In this document: positions 34,391-43,956 of the stretch, one piece after another
How positions within the stretch are numbered: position 1 is the first letter of the stretch
Layout: every line of letters starts with the position of its first letter
Assembly (NCBI RefSeq): GCF_016595495.1
Contig: NZ_JAENIM010000008.1
Span: forward strand, 1 to 64,000
Direction of reading: 5' to 3'
DNA: 64,000 nt
Origin: Persicirhabdus sediminis
Lineage (GTDB): Bacteria; Verrucomicrobiota; Verrucomicrobiia; Verrucomicrobiales; Akkermansiaceae
Position numbers and translations under genes: made by a program
The notes under the pieces: generated by a model
The model's input: the letters and a program-made list of their open reading frames with translations, nothing else
Told to the model about the DNA's origin: nothing
Database searches by the model: none

Positions 34391-34888
34391 ATGGCTGCAA
34401 AAGACGATACAAAAAAGGTTAGCTCAAAAGCTAAATCAAGTCCATCCACTACTAAGGTAACCAAGCCCGTGAAGATGACTGCGTTTGTCAAAAAGCAACA
34501 CCAGCGATTATTGGACCTCAGGGATAATCTTCTCGATGCCATGCACCAGGTGACGCGTGATACGCTGAAAAATGCACCTATGGGTAGTGAGGCCTCAGGT
34601 GGCGAACACAGTGGTGATGCCGGTAGCGATACTTACGACCGCGACTTTGCTCTACAGATCCTTTCTAAAGAGACTGACGCGCTCCACGAGGTGGCTGCAG
34701 CCATCGAACGTGTAGAAAAGGGAGTTTATGGCGTTTGCGAGATGTCTGGGGATAAAATTCCCAACGAACGTCTCGAGGCACTGCCATTCGCCCGCTACAC
34801 TGTAGAGTGCCAATCTCAGTGGGAGCAGGAAAACGGTGTCAGCCGTGGCCGCGCTAGCACTGCCAGCTATCCAAACTTCCGCTTATAA
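34391..34888 (+). CDS. DksA/TraR-like RNA polymerase-binding protein with degenerate zinc finger
   Basis: A 165-residue protein with a basic, Ser/Lys-rich N-terminal extension (1-28), a coiled coil (35-110) and a C-terminal DksA/TraR-type finger. In the finger only the outer cysteines remain. The first pair reads CEMSG instead of CxxCG and the second reads YTVECQ instead of CxxCQ, so zinc binding may be lost. Family members bind the secondary channel of RNA polymerase to tune transcription. The AAAGDVGSD-like acidic loop tip is here SGDAGSDTYDRD near residue 78. The gene is monocistronic, with a terminator downstream. Confidence 0.85.
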   Translation: MAAKDDTKKVSSKAKSSPSTTKVTKPVKMTAFVKKQHQRLLDLRDNLLDAMHQVTRDTLKNAPMGSEASGGEHSGDAGSDTYDRDFALQILSKETDALHEVAAAIERVEKGVYGVCEMSGDKIPNERLEALPFARYTVECQSQWEQENGVSRGRASTASYPNFRL

Positions 34889-34948
34889 GTAGCCAGCCAG
34901 CTGGAAATCAGCTGGCTAATACTTAGCAAAATGAAATTTCTTTGCTCT

Positions 34949-34983
34949 CCGATGGTTGATTGTGTTGACCATCGGATTTTTAT
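34949..34983 (+). terminator. intrinsic terminator after the DksA-like gene
   Basis: CCGATGGT and ACCATCGG pair around an 11-base loop, followed by ATTTTTATT. A second hairpin, AGCCAGC ... GCTGGCT at 34895-34916, lies closer to the stop and is built from the AGCTGG word. Confidence 0.85.
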
Positions 34984-35116
34984 TGTCTATTCGTCTCTGC
35001 AGATGGCCTGCAGGGGAGGATTTTGCAGAAATGTGATTAATTGCGTATTCTTCGCTTGACCTCGGGCTGAAAATGGGTAGCTTCCCGCTCCCCAAGAATT
35101 TCCCAAAAAAATTACT

Positions 35117-35290
35117 ATGCCACGCGACATCATCATCCTCGAATGCACCGAAGCAAAAGCTGAAGGAAAACCAACTTCACGCTACACATCAACTCGCAAC
35201 AAGAAGAGCCTTAATACACCGGGTCGTCTTGAGAAGATTAAGTACAATCCTTTTCTTCGTCGTCGCACATTGCACCGTGAGCTTCGCTAA
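35117..35290 (+). CDS. rpmG: 50S ribosomal protein L33
   Basis: A 57-residue basic protein: [14 protein letters not shown], then [12 protein letters not shown], then [19 protein letters not shown]. This is the L33 pattern (xxLxCTxxx ... RYxTxxNKxxTxxRLExxKYxPxxxxHxxxxE). It keeps a single cysteine and lacks the zinc-binding CxxC pairs, so it is the zinc-free type. It is followed 39 bases later by rpsR. Confidence 0.92.
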   Translation: MPRDIIILECTEAKAEGKPTSRYTSTRNKKSLNTPGRLEKIKYNPFLRRRTLHRELR

Positions 35291-35329
35291 TTGAAGTCGC
35301 ATTCGTTAACTATTTAACTATTCAAATTC

Positions 35330-35572
35330 ATGTCTACACCTAAGACCAAGCAGCGCCGCATCAACTACTGGAAAGCTAACCGTCCGATGCCGCATCGTCG
35401 TCACGACATTCCAGAAGCTGAAGTTAACTACAAGAATCTTCCACTTCTTACTCAGTTCACCACTGAGACTGGTAAGATCCTTCCTCGTCGTGTAACTGGT
35501 ATTTCTGCTAAGCTCCACCGCAAGATCACTCGTGAGATCAAGCGTGCTCGTGCAGTAAACCTCATGGCCTAG
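35330..35572 (+). CDS. rpsR: 30S ribosomal protein S18
   Basis: An 80-residue basic protein with the S18 core: [19 protein letters not shown] followed by [20 protein letters not shown] and KRAR. S18 sits on the 30S platform with S6. An L33-S18 pair is a common mini-operon. A terminator-like hairpin follows. Confidence 0.95.
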   Translation: MSTPKTKQRRINYWKANRPMPHRRHDIPEAEVNYKNLPLLTQFTTETGKILPRRVTGISAKLHRKITREIKRARAVNLMA

Positions 35573-35599
35573 AGATCTACGGGAAATAGATTTTTCACA

Positions 35600-35641
35600 G
35601 AAGCCTGTCCGCTATGTTTAGCCGGGCAGGCTTTTTATTTT
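35600..35641 (+). terminator. terminator after rpmG-rpsR
   Basis: AAGCCTGTCCGGC-like arms (AAGCCTGTCCGCT and GCCGGGCAGGCTT) pair and are followed by TTTTATTTTT. It lies directly before the folE2 start. Confidence 0.85.
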
Positions 35642-35655
35642 TCAGATTAGAAAAA

Positions 35656-36438
35656 ATGCAGGAACTCAAGGATACTCAAAACGAGCTTGATGATCGCAAT
35701 CTCGCCATCGATCGAGTTGGTGTGAAAGCATTGCGGTTTCCGCTCGAAGTGCGCGAAAAAGATGGCACCACTCAGCGCACCGTGGCGACTACCGCATTGG
35801 CGGTAGATCTGCCTCATCATTTTAAAGGCACCCATATGAGCCGCTTCGTAGAAGTGCTCAACTCACATGGCAACTGCCTAGATGTGCGCGAAATGCAGAA
35901 ATTACCAGCTGAGTTGCTTGGCCGTCTCGACGCCAGCAAAGCTCATGTTGAGTTTAAATTTCCATTTTTCCGCAGCAAACCAGCACCTGTGACAGGAAAA
36001 GCTGGCGTGATGGACTACGAGGTTATCTTTGAGGTGGAAGCCGGCAAAGATGGCAGCCACGATTTTATTCTCACCGTGATGGTGCCAGTGGCCACACTTT
36101 GCCCGTGCTCCAAGGCGATCAGCGAACGCGGCGCTCACAACCAGCGCGGTGTAGTGACTTACTCCGTTCGTTTTAACGAGCCAATCTGGATTGAAGATCT
36201 TATTGATCTGGTAGAAAAATCAGCCAGCTGCGAACTCTACAGTTTGCTCAAGCGCCCAGATGAAAAGGAAGTGACCGAGCGCGCTTACGATAACCCAGTC
36301 TTCGTAGAAGATTTGGTGCGCAATGTAGCTGCTCGCTCAAATGCTCAGGACAATATCACTTGGTACAAAGTGGAAGCTGAGAACTTTGAGTCGATCCACA
36401 ATCACAATGCCTACGCGGTGATTGAGAAACCACTCTAA
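35656..36438 (+). CDS. folE2: GTP cyclohydrolase FolE2
   Basis: A 260-residue protein of the FolE2 (type IB GTP cyclohydrolase I) family, which opens GTP to dihydroneopterin triphosphate for folate or queuosine synthesis and works with Mn or Fe in zinc-poor conditions. It shows VGVKALRFPL near the start, HFKGTHMSRFVEVLN, the metal cysteine in TLCPCSKAIS (Cys149), GAHNQRG and ENFESIHNHNAYA near the end. The ATG at 35656 fits the family. A frame extension to 35614 overlaps the terminator of rpsR. Confidence 0.95.
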   Translation: MQELKDTQNELDDRNLAIDRVGVKALRFPLEVREKDGTTQRTVATTALAVDLPHHFKGTHMSRFVEVLNSHGNCLDVREMQKLPAELLGRLDASKAHVEFKFPFFRSKPAPVTGKAGVMDYEVIFEVEAGKDGSHDFILTVMVPVATLCPCSKAISERGAHNQRGVVTYSVRFNEPIWIEDLIDLVEKSASCELYSLLKRPDEKEVTERAYDNPVFVEDLVRNVAARSNAQDNITWYKVEAENFESIHNHNAYAVIEKPL

Positions 36439-36460
36439 GTTAGCATTGATCATTTTTAGC

Positions 36461-36496
36461 AGCCCAGCTGGATTTTTTCCAGCTGGGCTGTTGTAT
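36461..36496 (+). terminator. intrinsic terminator after folE2 made from the AGCTGG word
   Basis: AGCCCAGCTGGA and TCCAGCTGGGCT are perfect inverted copies around TTTTT, with TGTATTT after. The host word forms the whole stem. Confidence 0.85.
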
Positions 36497-36602
36497 TTCT
36501 AGCTGGCTGGAAATGATGACTTCATCTCTAGCTAGATAGAATTTTGCTTCCTAGCCGGGGAATTTTCTTTATCCACCAGCTAGATTCTCTATCAATGAGG
36601 CC

Positions 36603-37343
36603 ATGAGAGAAGCGGATGAATTTACTGAATCTGGCCAGCCAGTGTATCATTACAACGAGGCTCCAAAGGAATTTGAGGTCGCCCAAGGTGATGAAGAGAA
36701 TATTGAGCTCATCAGCCAGCACATTGAAAAACACATCGGCCCCGTGGCCAATGTATTTCACGAGCTGATCTCTGATGCCGTTCACATCGATATCCATATC
36801 GTCGAACCCAGTGCGGAGAGAAATTTCTACACCCTGGTGACCTCAGGCATGAGTGATAAAGCCATGGAAACGCCAGAACAATGTGCCGACTGCCAGTACA
36901 CTGAGCTGATGATCTGTTTGCCAGCTGACTGGCCAATGAGCCAAGAGGAATGGAAGGATACGGCTAACTATTGGCCAGTCCACATGCTGAAGTCTATTGC
37001 TCGTTTCCCACATCTTTATAACAGCTGGGTATGGGCGATGCATACGATCCCTAACGGTGATCCGCCAGTGCCATTTGCTGAAAATACCCAGATGTCTGCG
37101 ATCTTGTTAGCTCCGCCAGTCACCTTGCCTGCTGATTTCTATCAGCTGAAGGTAGACGACGAGAAAACCATCCATTTCCACTGCCTAATTCCGCTACATA
37201 ACGATGAACTCGTGAAGAAACTCAAAAAGGGAGGTGAATCATTATTTGATGACTTTGATAGGTGTGGAGTGAATGAAGTGCTCGACGCTGGCCGCCCGTC
37301 TAGCATCGGCCCGCAAAAACCTTGGTACGCATTCTGGAAGTAA
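36603..37343 (+). CDS. SUFU (suppressor of fused)-like domain protein
   Basis: A 246-residue cytoplasmic protein. HIEKHIGPVANVFHELISD followed by VHIDIHIVEPS, then FYTLVTSGMSDKAM and YTELMICLPADWP, is the bacterial SUFU-like domain. The last 60 residues are a less conserved C-terminal region ending PWYAFWK. In animals SUFU binds Gli factors. Bacterial versions are of unknown role, and some act as immunity proteins in toxin systems. No toxin gene is adjacent. The start at the ATG at 36603 gives a complete domain. Confidence 0.85.
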   Translation: MREADEFTESGQPVYHYNEAPKEFEVAQGDEENIELISQHIEKHIGPVANVFHELISDAVHIDIHIVEPSAERNFYTLVTSGMSDKAMETPEQCADCQYTELMICLPADWPMSQEEWKDTANYWPVHMLKSIARFPHLYNSWVWAMHTIPNGDPPVPFAENTQMSAILLAPPVTLPADFYQLKVDDEKTIHFHCLIPLHNDELVKKLKKGGESLFDDFDRCGVNEVLDAGRPSSIGPQKPWYAFWK

Positions 37344-37415
37344 ATCCATGGTTTTCAGCTGGTAGCCGATAAGCTAACGTTGACAGTTAGCATCAACAGG
37401 TAATACTAGCTAACC

Positions 37416-38933
37416 ATGGGAACTGAGCGTCAGCGGAGAATTTTCGAATCACTAATATCGCGGATTCCTGTTCTGGGCCGTTATACTGGCGCCTTGCGAC
37501 AACATCGCAAAAAGGTAGCGACCATTCTAGTCCTGATTGCTCACCTAGCTGGCGCACTAACTTCTGTGCGCGCAGTGATGGAGACGAGAACAGCCCAAGG
37601 CGCAATTGCCTGGGTGATCTCCCTGAATACTTTCCCCTACGGAGCTGTGCCTGCGTATTGGGTATTTGGTCGCAGCCGCTTTGAAGGATACTCAATTGCT
37701 CGACGACAGGATTTGATAGATACCATGCCAGTTGCTAGTAATTTGATGGCTGAGCTGAAATCAAAGAATCTAGCTGTGGATGGTTTGAGTAACCAAGCAG
37801 TGCTGCTGGAGCGTCTAGCTAAGTTGCCATTTACTGGCTACAACGAGGTGGACTTATTGATCGATGGTGAGCAAACTTTCGATGCCATTTTTGAATCTAT
37901 CGACCGCGCTGAAGACTACATCTTGGTGCAGTTCTATATTGTTCGCAATGATGAGTTAGGCAAAAAACTCAAAGCCAAGTTAGAGGAAAAGGCGCGAGCT
38001 GGCGTGAGGGTTTATATGCTTTACGATGAGATTGGCAGCCATCAATTACCGCGTAGCTATAGACGTGAGTTGCGCGATGCGGGAGTGGAAATTTATCCAT
38101 TTCACAGTACCAAAGGATCAGCCAACCGGTTTCAGCTGAACTTCCGTAATCATAGAAAGATCGTGGTTGTCGACGGTCACGAAGCATTTGTTGGGGGGCA
38201 TAATGTTGGTGACGAATATTTAGGTGTGGCGGCTGGCATGCCAGAGTGGCGTGATACTCACGTTAGACTCCGAGGACCCGTTGTACAATCAGTACAAATC
38301 CCTTTTGCGGAAGATCTTCACTGGGCTAGCGGCAAAACATTGATAGATATTAATTGGTCACCCAAACCAGCTAAGTCAGGTAACAATGCAGCCGCTTTGT
38401 GCCTAGCTACCGGGCCAGCTGATACTCTGGAAAGTTGTACCTTGTTTTTCCTCAATGTGATCAACTCAGCTCAAGATAGACTGTGGATAGCCAGTCCATA
38501 CTTTGTGCCCGACGAGCAAGTGGTTTCCGCTCTCCAGCTGGCTGCATTGCGTGGCGTGGATGTGAGAATCTTAATTCCCGAGAAAGCAGATAGCCAGCTG
38601 GTATGGCTATCGTCGTTCTCGTACCTCAACCAGACGGAGAAGGTAGGGGTTAAGGTTTACCGCTATCAGCCAGGTTTTTTACATCAAAAAGTGACTTTGG
38701 TGGACGATCAATTTGCTAGTGTAGGCACGGCTAACTTCGACAACCGCTCATTTCGTCTGAACTTCGAAATCACCATTGCGGTGAAGGATAAAGATTTTGC
38801 CTCACGTGTTGAGGCGATGTTATTAGATGACTTTTCTGAATCCGAGCTAGCTACTGTGGATGATTACAATAGCCGCTCGTACTTGTTTAAGTTCCTCGTG
38901 AAATCATCCCGTCTAATGGCTCCAGTGCAGTAG
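37416..38933 (+). CDS. cls: cardiolipin synthase-like phospholipase D family protein
   Basis: A 505-residue protein. Hydrophobic segments at about 35-55 and 65-90 anchor it. Two PLD active-site motifs follow: NHRKIVVVDGHEAFVGG near residue 247 and HQKVTLVDDQFASVGTANF near 430. Together these form the two HKD half-sites that join two phosphatidylglycerols into cardiolipin. The layout (two spans, then two PLDc domains) is that of bacterial ClsA. It converges with the CDF gene with 4 bases between stops. Confidence 0.92.
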   Translation: MGTERQRRIFESLISRIPVLGRYTGALRQHRKKVATILVLIAHLAGALTSVRAVMETRTAQGAIAWVISLNTFPYGAVPAYWVFGRSRFEGYSIARRQDLIDTMPVASNLMAELKSKNLAVDGLSNQAVLLERLAKLPFTGYNEVDLLIDGEQTFDAIFESIDRAEDYILVQFYIVRNDELGKKLKAKLEEKARAGVRVYMLYDEIGSHQLPRSYRRELRDAGVEIYPFHSTKGSANRFQLNFRNHRKIVVVDGHEAFVGGHNVGDEYLGVAAGMPEWRDTHVRLRGPVVQSVQIPFAEDLHWASGKTLIDINWSPKPAKSGNNAAALCLATGPADTLESCTLFFLNVINSAQDRLWIASPYFVPDEQVVSALQLAALRGVDVRILIPEKADSQLVWLSSFSYLNQTEKVGVKVYRYQPGFLHQKVTLVDDQFASVGTANFDNRSFRLNFEITIAVKDKDFASRVEAMLLDDFSESELATVDDYNSRSYLFKFLVKSSRLMAPVQ

Positions 38934-38937
38934 TGCA

Positions 38938-39870
38938 TCAGCTGTGAATACCACGCTCAACAAGGTGGTCGGCGGTAGCTGGCTCAATGTGGACAAAGAC
39001 ATTGAGAACCTCTGGATGAGCATCTAGCAGCGCTTGTTTGACTGCGCCAGAGACATCGTGCCCTTGCTGGATAGTGAGGTCGGCGGTTACTTGCAGGTGG
39101 AAATCGACATCATAAAAATCACCAACTTTGCGCACTCTGAACTGGTGATAGGCAATGGCGTGATCATTAGTTAGGATGTGCTCTCGTAGGTCATCAATGA
39201 TTTCTTGGCGCGGCGCGGTGTCCATCAGGTCCGAGCAACTTTTCCATACAATCTTGCCAGCTTCGAAGATGAGATAGGATGCTAGGACTGCTGTTAGTAT
39301 GTCGTCGAGCATCAGCCAGTCGGGGCCAGCTAGCCAGATGAAAAGCAGGGTGACGGCGACGGCGAGTGAGCTCACACTATCGCTGCGGTGGTGCCAGGCG
39401 TTAGCCATGAGAAGGTCGGATTTTTGTTTTTTAGCCACCGCGCGTGTCCACCAGAACAGTGCTTCTTTCACAGCGAGCGATATCAGCGCCACAATAAATG
39501 GAAGTGCGCCGAGCGCTTGCTGGTCAGTCTGAATATTAACATCTGTAAATGCAGAGAGAACTAAGCCTGAGGCAAACACTATCAGCAACATACCAATGAA
39601 TAACTGCACGAGGCTGGTAAACTTATGGTGACCGTAGTGGTGGTTTTCGTCTTCGGGTTCGAAGGAGAATTTGAAGGCTAGCAAAACGGCGAAATCCGAG
39701 ATGAGATCTAGCAGGCTGTGCACGCCGTCAGCAAGTAACGCCTTGGTACCACAGGTCCAACCGATGATGATTTTAGCGATGCCAATGGTGAGGTTGATGA
39801 ACAATCCCCAGAGCGTTACTTTTTGCCCTTGTTGTTGTTGCTGCTGTTGGTGACGGTTGGAATCAGGCAT
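38938..39870 (-). CDS. cation diffusion facilitator (CDF) metal transporter
   Basis: A 310-residue protein with six membrane spans (residues 18-220) and a C-terminal cytoplasmic metal-sensing domain (225-310). The metal-site residues are visible as LADGVHSLLDLISD in span 2 and NAWHHRSDSVSS in span 5. An N-terminal Gln/His-rich stretch (NRHQQQQQQQGQK) is a low-complexity segment. The family exports Zn, Fe, Mn or Co against protons. The DxxxD/HxxxD pattern here (H in span 5) is more common in zinc exporters, but the ion is not certain. Confidence 0.9.
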   Translation of the reverse strand: MPDSNRHQQQQQQQGQKVTLWGLFINLTIGIAKIIIGWTCGTKALLADGVHSLLDLISDFAVLLAFKFSFEPEDENHHYGHHKFTSLVQLFIGMLLIVFASGLVLSAFTDVNIQTDQQALGALPFIVALISLAVKEALFWWTRAVAKKQKSDLLMANAWHHRSDSVSSLAVAVTLLFIWLAGPDWLMLDDILTAVLASYLIFEAGKIVWKSCSDLMDTAPRQEIIDDLREHILTNDHAIAYHQFRVRKVGDFYDVDFHLQVTADLTIQQGHDVSGAVKQALLDAHPEVLNVFVHIEPATADHLVERGIHS

Positions 39871-40138
39871 GACTGGGGATATGCTAAGCTAGCTGGCGGC
39901 ATCTGTAAACCCAGATGGTGCTGGGTTAGATAGGGCGATGGACATTCTAGCTCGCTGGCACATTGTTTGGCCTGCGACGGTTGCATTTGAGATGTCTTAA
40001 ACAGTTCGCCGTGCAAATGCTGAAGATTTCGCAAGTCCTGCTGAGCATTGAAAATTTCAGCTGTCTATGTTATAGTGCATCTCTGTGTAGCTAGTGGCTG
40101 GGTGTGAAATCGCTGCCCGCACCTAGTCTCAACAATAA

Positions 40139-40867
40139 ATGAAGCCGACGATGATTGATGATACTGACGATCCTGCCATTGCTAATTTGGTGAATACCAA
40201 AACGCTAGATGACAAAGATTATTATGCAGTGATGGTGCATTTCTATCGTGGTGAACTCGGACGTATTATGGTCTGGCGCCAGCGGCTTGATGTGACGACT
40301 AACTGGGCCATTGTTGGTACGACGGCGATGATCACCTTCGGCTTAGGCTCCGCTGAGAATACCCACTTGATCTTCTTATTTGCCAACTTCCTAGTGTTTT
40401 TATTGCTCTCTATCGAGTCGCGTCGCTATCGGTTTTACGATGCCTTTCGCGCCCGTGTTAGAATGTTGGAGGCGCACTTCATCATGCCGACCTTGATGCG
40501 GGAAACCAAGCTGCTTCAGGGCGACTGGAAGAAGGTGATGGCTGAAGATTTGTTGATGCCAACATTTAAGATGAGCCGCTGGATTGCCACCTTACGTCGC
40601 TACCGGCGCAATTACATGTGGATCTTTGCGCTAATCAACGCAGCTTGGTTTGTGAAGATCTGGATTCATTACCCTGAGTCCCACACGATCAAGGGCTTTA
40701 TTGCAGCGATTTCCAGCCACCATCCATTGCCTGAAGAAATTTTCTGGATCTTATTTGTCCTTCTAATGGCATTATTGACTGCGCTTACCGCTAGCTGTTT
40801 GTTAATGAATCACCAAATGGGGGAGTTTGGCTCAAAGGCAATGCACAGGAAAAAGTGGCTTCGTTAG
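40139..40867 (+). CDS. DUF2270 membrane protein
   Basis: A 242-residue protein matching DUF2270: [22 protein letters not shown], a span pair (about 55-100), [18 protein letters not shown] and a second span pair (158-176, 200-222). The family is widespread in bacteria with unknown function. The stop codon overlaps that of the convergent gene at 40864. Confidence 0.85.
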   Translation: MKPTMIDDTDDPAIANLVNTKTLDDKDYYAVMVHFYRGELGRIMVWRQRLDVTTNWAIVGTTAMITFGLGSAENTHLIFLFANFLVFLLLSIESRRYRFYDAFRARVRMLEAHFIMPTLMRETKLLQGDWKKVMAEDLLMPTFKMSRWIATLRRYRRNYMWIFALINAAWFVKIWIHYPESHTIKGFIAAISSHHPLPEEIFWILFVLLMALLTALTASCLLMNHQMGEFGSKAMHRKKWLR

Positions 40868-41130
40868 TCACCTTCTTCTAATACCTCAAAGACATCGCCA
40901 GATTGTTCGATTTTGAGATCTTCGTATGGCGCTGCAAGTCGACGGTAAATTTCTAACTTTGCGCACTCCAGCGCGCCAATGGCTTCGTTCAGGTGACTGT
41001 AGCGAATGCCTCCTTTGTCGATCACGTAGGCGTCGATGATTTTGCTGATGGTGTAGTTGAGTTCGCCCGCATTTTGTGGACGCTCTCCTTTGTCGATGCG
41101 CTCTCTAGCAGCTTGGTCTATATATGGCAT
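40864..41130 (-). CDS. small DUF6899-like protein
   Basis: An 88-residue protein starting [13 protein letters not shown], followed by [17 protein letters not shown], then [23 protein letters not shown] and [11 protein letters not shown]. The order MPYI ... GELNY ... IGALE.AKLE.YRR...PYED ... GDV matches the family DUF6899, also frequent in phages and mobile regions. A longer reading frame upstream carries an implausible N-terminus, so I use the ATG at 41130. It is convergent with DUF2270 with a 4-base overlap of the stop codons. Confidence 0.75.
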   Translation of the reverse strand: MPYIDQAARERIDKGERPQNAGELNYTISKIIDAYVIDKGGIRYSHLNEAIGALECAKLEIYRRLAAPYEDLKIEQSGDVFEVLEEGD

Positions 41131-41215
41131 AATCGAAACGATAGCCATGTTAGCTGTGAGGTACAGCGAAAAGCCAGCCAGCTGGAAATAGCAACCAACT
41201 GGCTGGACGATATTG

Positions 41216-43765
41216 TTAGTTGAACTGGATGCTCCAGCTGACTTGCTTGCTTTCAGCTGAATCAAAAGTGACTTTGAAGTAGTCACTAGTTTCGCTGTGG
41301 ATTTTGTAAGCTGCGCCGTCACAGTCGATAGTAGGCGTTTTTAGATAACCATTTTTGGCTACTGTCACCGTAGCAGGGTCGTTAGAGATAATCTCTAGCT
41401 TGCCACTTAGCGTGGATTTTTCCGTATTCCAGCTGATGTCAGTTAGCTCAAACATTCCCTGCATGATGTGTCTATCAGACGAGATAATCTGTGGCTGCGG
41501 CTGAACTTCTCTCACTGAGACCATGCATGATTCTTGAGGTTTTAGGCTGAGCTCGATGCTGTCTGATCCAGCGAAGGTTCCCAAGTACTTATCGGCCCAG
41601 AAATCGTAGACGTGGTATGATTTTTCAGCGGTTAGGCCGAGACTGCCAGTGCTGAATTGATCGCCGCTCAATGGCGCTTTGATTGTCTGCACACCAGCTG
41701 GATCACGATTGAGTGCGTAGAAGAGGTCTTCACCTTTGAGTGAGTTTATTTCTTCATCGGTGAGCCCGCGGTGATAGGTATTGATGAACATGACTTGATT
41801 CCAGCCAGGCTCAACTTCGTAGCTGTAGATTTGTGGATTTTCTTTATCTAAGAAAAGGTCTACTGGGCGCGGTGATTTGGCGCTATTTAGCACTGGGAAA
41901 ACGCGGCTGAGATCGTGACGAGTCTCGTTATCCAGCGTGGAGATTGCGGATGATAGTTCTAACCGTCCACTGATGAAATACATCTGTGTTAGTATGTTCT
42001 GGCGGGCCGCTGGCTGCATAGGCACGGGCTTAATCTCGCGGGTGCTAGGTTTCTCATTGGTGAAGAATTTTGGCGGAATATGTAGCGCTTTACAATCTGG
42101 GTAGTAGTTGTAGAGGACACGGTTTTTGTACCAACGCTTACCAATGAGACCCATCATGTTAGGCTCGAGGTGGCTGTTATCTTTGGCGGTGCGTTGCAGG
42201 TCAACAATGCCCAAAGTTAGGTCGCTAGGCATGTACTCAAATTCAATGTATTCGCCTTTTTTATCCCACAGCCAATGTTCGAGGCTGCGTTCGTGAATGA
42301 ATGCGTCTGAGCCGAGCCCAGTGCGTGAGATCTGAAAGTTTTCTCGGTAGGCTGATGAGGTAGTTGCAATTGGATCTTCAAAGCCACCGTCTTTCATCCA
42401 GCCAGATTGTGGGTAGTCGAACTTGATGCCTTTGAGTCCATTGCCCTGCCAGCGTTGCCAGACTTTTAGGTAGTAGTCTTGCCATTCTTTGTTAGTGAAA
42501 TCCATGAAGATGTTGTAGCGTTTGTAGCTGGCATCGATTTTGGAAATGTCTTTGTTAATTACCCAGTTAGGATGGCTGCGGACAAAATCTCGTGAAGGAA
42601 TGTTGACCTGATGGTATGTGAATGGAATGCAGTTAGCATCGGTAATTCCTTGGCAGAATTTTTCGAAAGTCTCGTAGGGGGCAGCTAGGCGATCGTATTT
42701 GAGCATGTGTTTGTCGTCCCACCACCCTTGGCTGGTATGGCCATTATCTCTCCACGCGTAGGTGTCTGGCTCTAGGCGGATGGCCACTGGGGCGAAGCGA
42801 GTGAAACCTGTAGCATCTATCAATTTTGCTTCTTCTACGAGATAGTCAGAGCGGTTGAACGGCACATTGTGCCCGAGCCTATTACCCATCGCCCAGCCAC
42901 ATAAGGTGGGGAAGTTATAATAGTTCAGCTGGATTTGGTTCAGCTGTGCGGTATAGTTTGCATAGTTCTCAAGCACCTCGAATGGATTATTTCCATCTAG
43001 GGTGATGATAGATTGGTCTTCACTGGCATAACTCTGTCCAGCGGTGATGAGTCTACCAAATGGGTCTCTAGCAATAATGTCTAGCTGGGGGATGTTGCCA
43101 GCTTGGCTGATTTTGATGTGGCGGAGAAAATCTTTATATTTCGATCCGCCGGCGACTAATGAGATTTGTTGATCACCAACTTTGCTAGTGATCATGCTAG
43201 AGTTCAACCCTTGGCTCGCCATGCCCTCGGTCACATTGTTGAGCGTATTGCCTGAGGAGCCTAGCAAGGTGCGAAAACCAGTGCCATTTTCTAAAATAGT
43301 TAGTTTGCCGGATAGCATGGTAGCTGCGCCATAACAGCGAAGGTCACTCTGGCTGGCGTTGTTAATCGAAAAGCCCATGGCTACGATTGGCTCAGCTGAG
43401 TCGTAAAGTTTGTAGCTGAACTCGGCGATGACGCCGTCTTTATTTTGCTCGGTAATGATGAGCGTATTGCCAGCTCCCACTTGATCGTGGAATCTTTCCG
43501 TGCGTTGTTGGCGCTTGTTAGCTTTCCATTGAGATAAATTTTCTAGCTGAAAGTCTACGGGCTGGAAGTAAACGGCTCGCTGCGCCCCGCTGATGATGGC
43601 TTTTTTATCTTTATCGTAGATATTAAGAGATCCGTCCTCTGCGACTTCGAGTGTGATGGTATTATTGCTGAGCTCTATTGCGCGGGCTGCCGATAACAGC
43701 GAAATGGTTGTGCTCAGTAGTAAAGCTGGTAGTCTAGCAGGCGGGTGCAGGTGGTGAAATTTCAT
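41216..43765 (-). CDS. secreted alpha-galactosidase-like glycosidase (clan GH-D type)
   Basis: An 849-residue exported protein (signal [15 protein letters not shown]). Residues 30-300 form an N-terminal beta domain. A TIM barrel spans about 310-640, with [11 protein letters not shown], the nucleophile-type motif [11 protein letters not shown] (Asp near 465) and [16 protein letters not shown] as a possible acid/base region. A C-terminal beta domain (640-849) includes the [15 protein letters not shown] strand pattern. The K.D motif resembles GH36/GH27 alpha-galactosidases. The exact family and substrate cannot be fixed by eye. It is an extracellular polysaccharide or glycoside hydrolase. Confidence 0.7.
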   Translation of the reverse strand: MKFHHLHPPARLPALLLSTTISLLSAARAIELSNNTITLEVAEDGSLNIYDKDKKAIISGAQRAVYFQPVDFQLENLSQWKANKRQQRTERFHDQVGAGNTLIITEQNKDGVIAEFSYKLYDSAEPIVAMGFSINNASQSDLRCYGAATMLSGKLTILENGTGFRTLLGSSGNTLNNVTEGMASQGLNSSMITSKVGDQQISLVAGGSKYKDFLRHIKISQAGNIPQLDIIARDPFGRLITAGQSYASEDQSIITLDGNNPFEVLENYANYTAQLNQIQLNYYNFPTLCGWAMGNRLGHNVPFNRSDYLVEEAKLIDATGFTRFAPVAIRLEPDTYAWRDNGHTSQGWWDDKHMLKYDRLAAPYETFEKFCQGITDANCIPFTYHQVNIPSRDFVRSHPNWVINKDISKIDASYKRYNIFMDFTNKEWQDYYLKVWQRWQGNGLKGIKFDYPQSGWMKDGGFEDPIATTSSAYRENFQISRTGLGSDAFIHERSLEHWLWDKKGEYIEFEYMPSDLTLGIVDLQRTAKDNSHLEPNMMGLIGKRWYKNRVLYNYYPDCKALHIPPKFFTNEKPSTREIKPVPMQPAARQNILTQMYFISGRLELSSAISTLDNETRHDLSRVFPVLNSAKSPRPVDLFLDKENPQIYSYEVEPGWNQVMFINTYHRGLTDEEINSLKGEDLFYALNRDPAGVQTIKAPLSGDQFSTGSLGLTAEKSYHVYDFWADKYLGTFAGSDSIELSLKPQESCMVSVREVQPQPQIISSDRHIMQGMFELTDISWNTEKSTLSGKLEIISNDPATVTVAKNGYLKTPTIDCDGAAYKIHSETSDYFKVTFDSAESKQVSWSIQFN

Positions 43766-43956
43766 GATTGGTTATGTGCTGGTGTGGCGTCGTTCTATAT
43801 ACTTGTATATGAATCGATATCTTTTCAAATATAACAATTAATTCCTTATTGGAGTGTGCGGGTGTTAGCGTCTTTTGTTACTAAACATTTTCAATAGATT
43901 ACCTTGCAGACCGCTGGCGGATGGCTAGCATTCGTCAGGGGAAAATCCTAAATTTT

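Noticed and set aside
40864-41322. 152-codon version of the DUF6899-like gene
   Set aside because: The first 64 codons are low-complexity antisense of the glycosidase 3' spacer; the family begins at the MPYI start at 41130.
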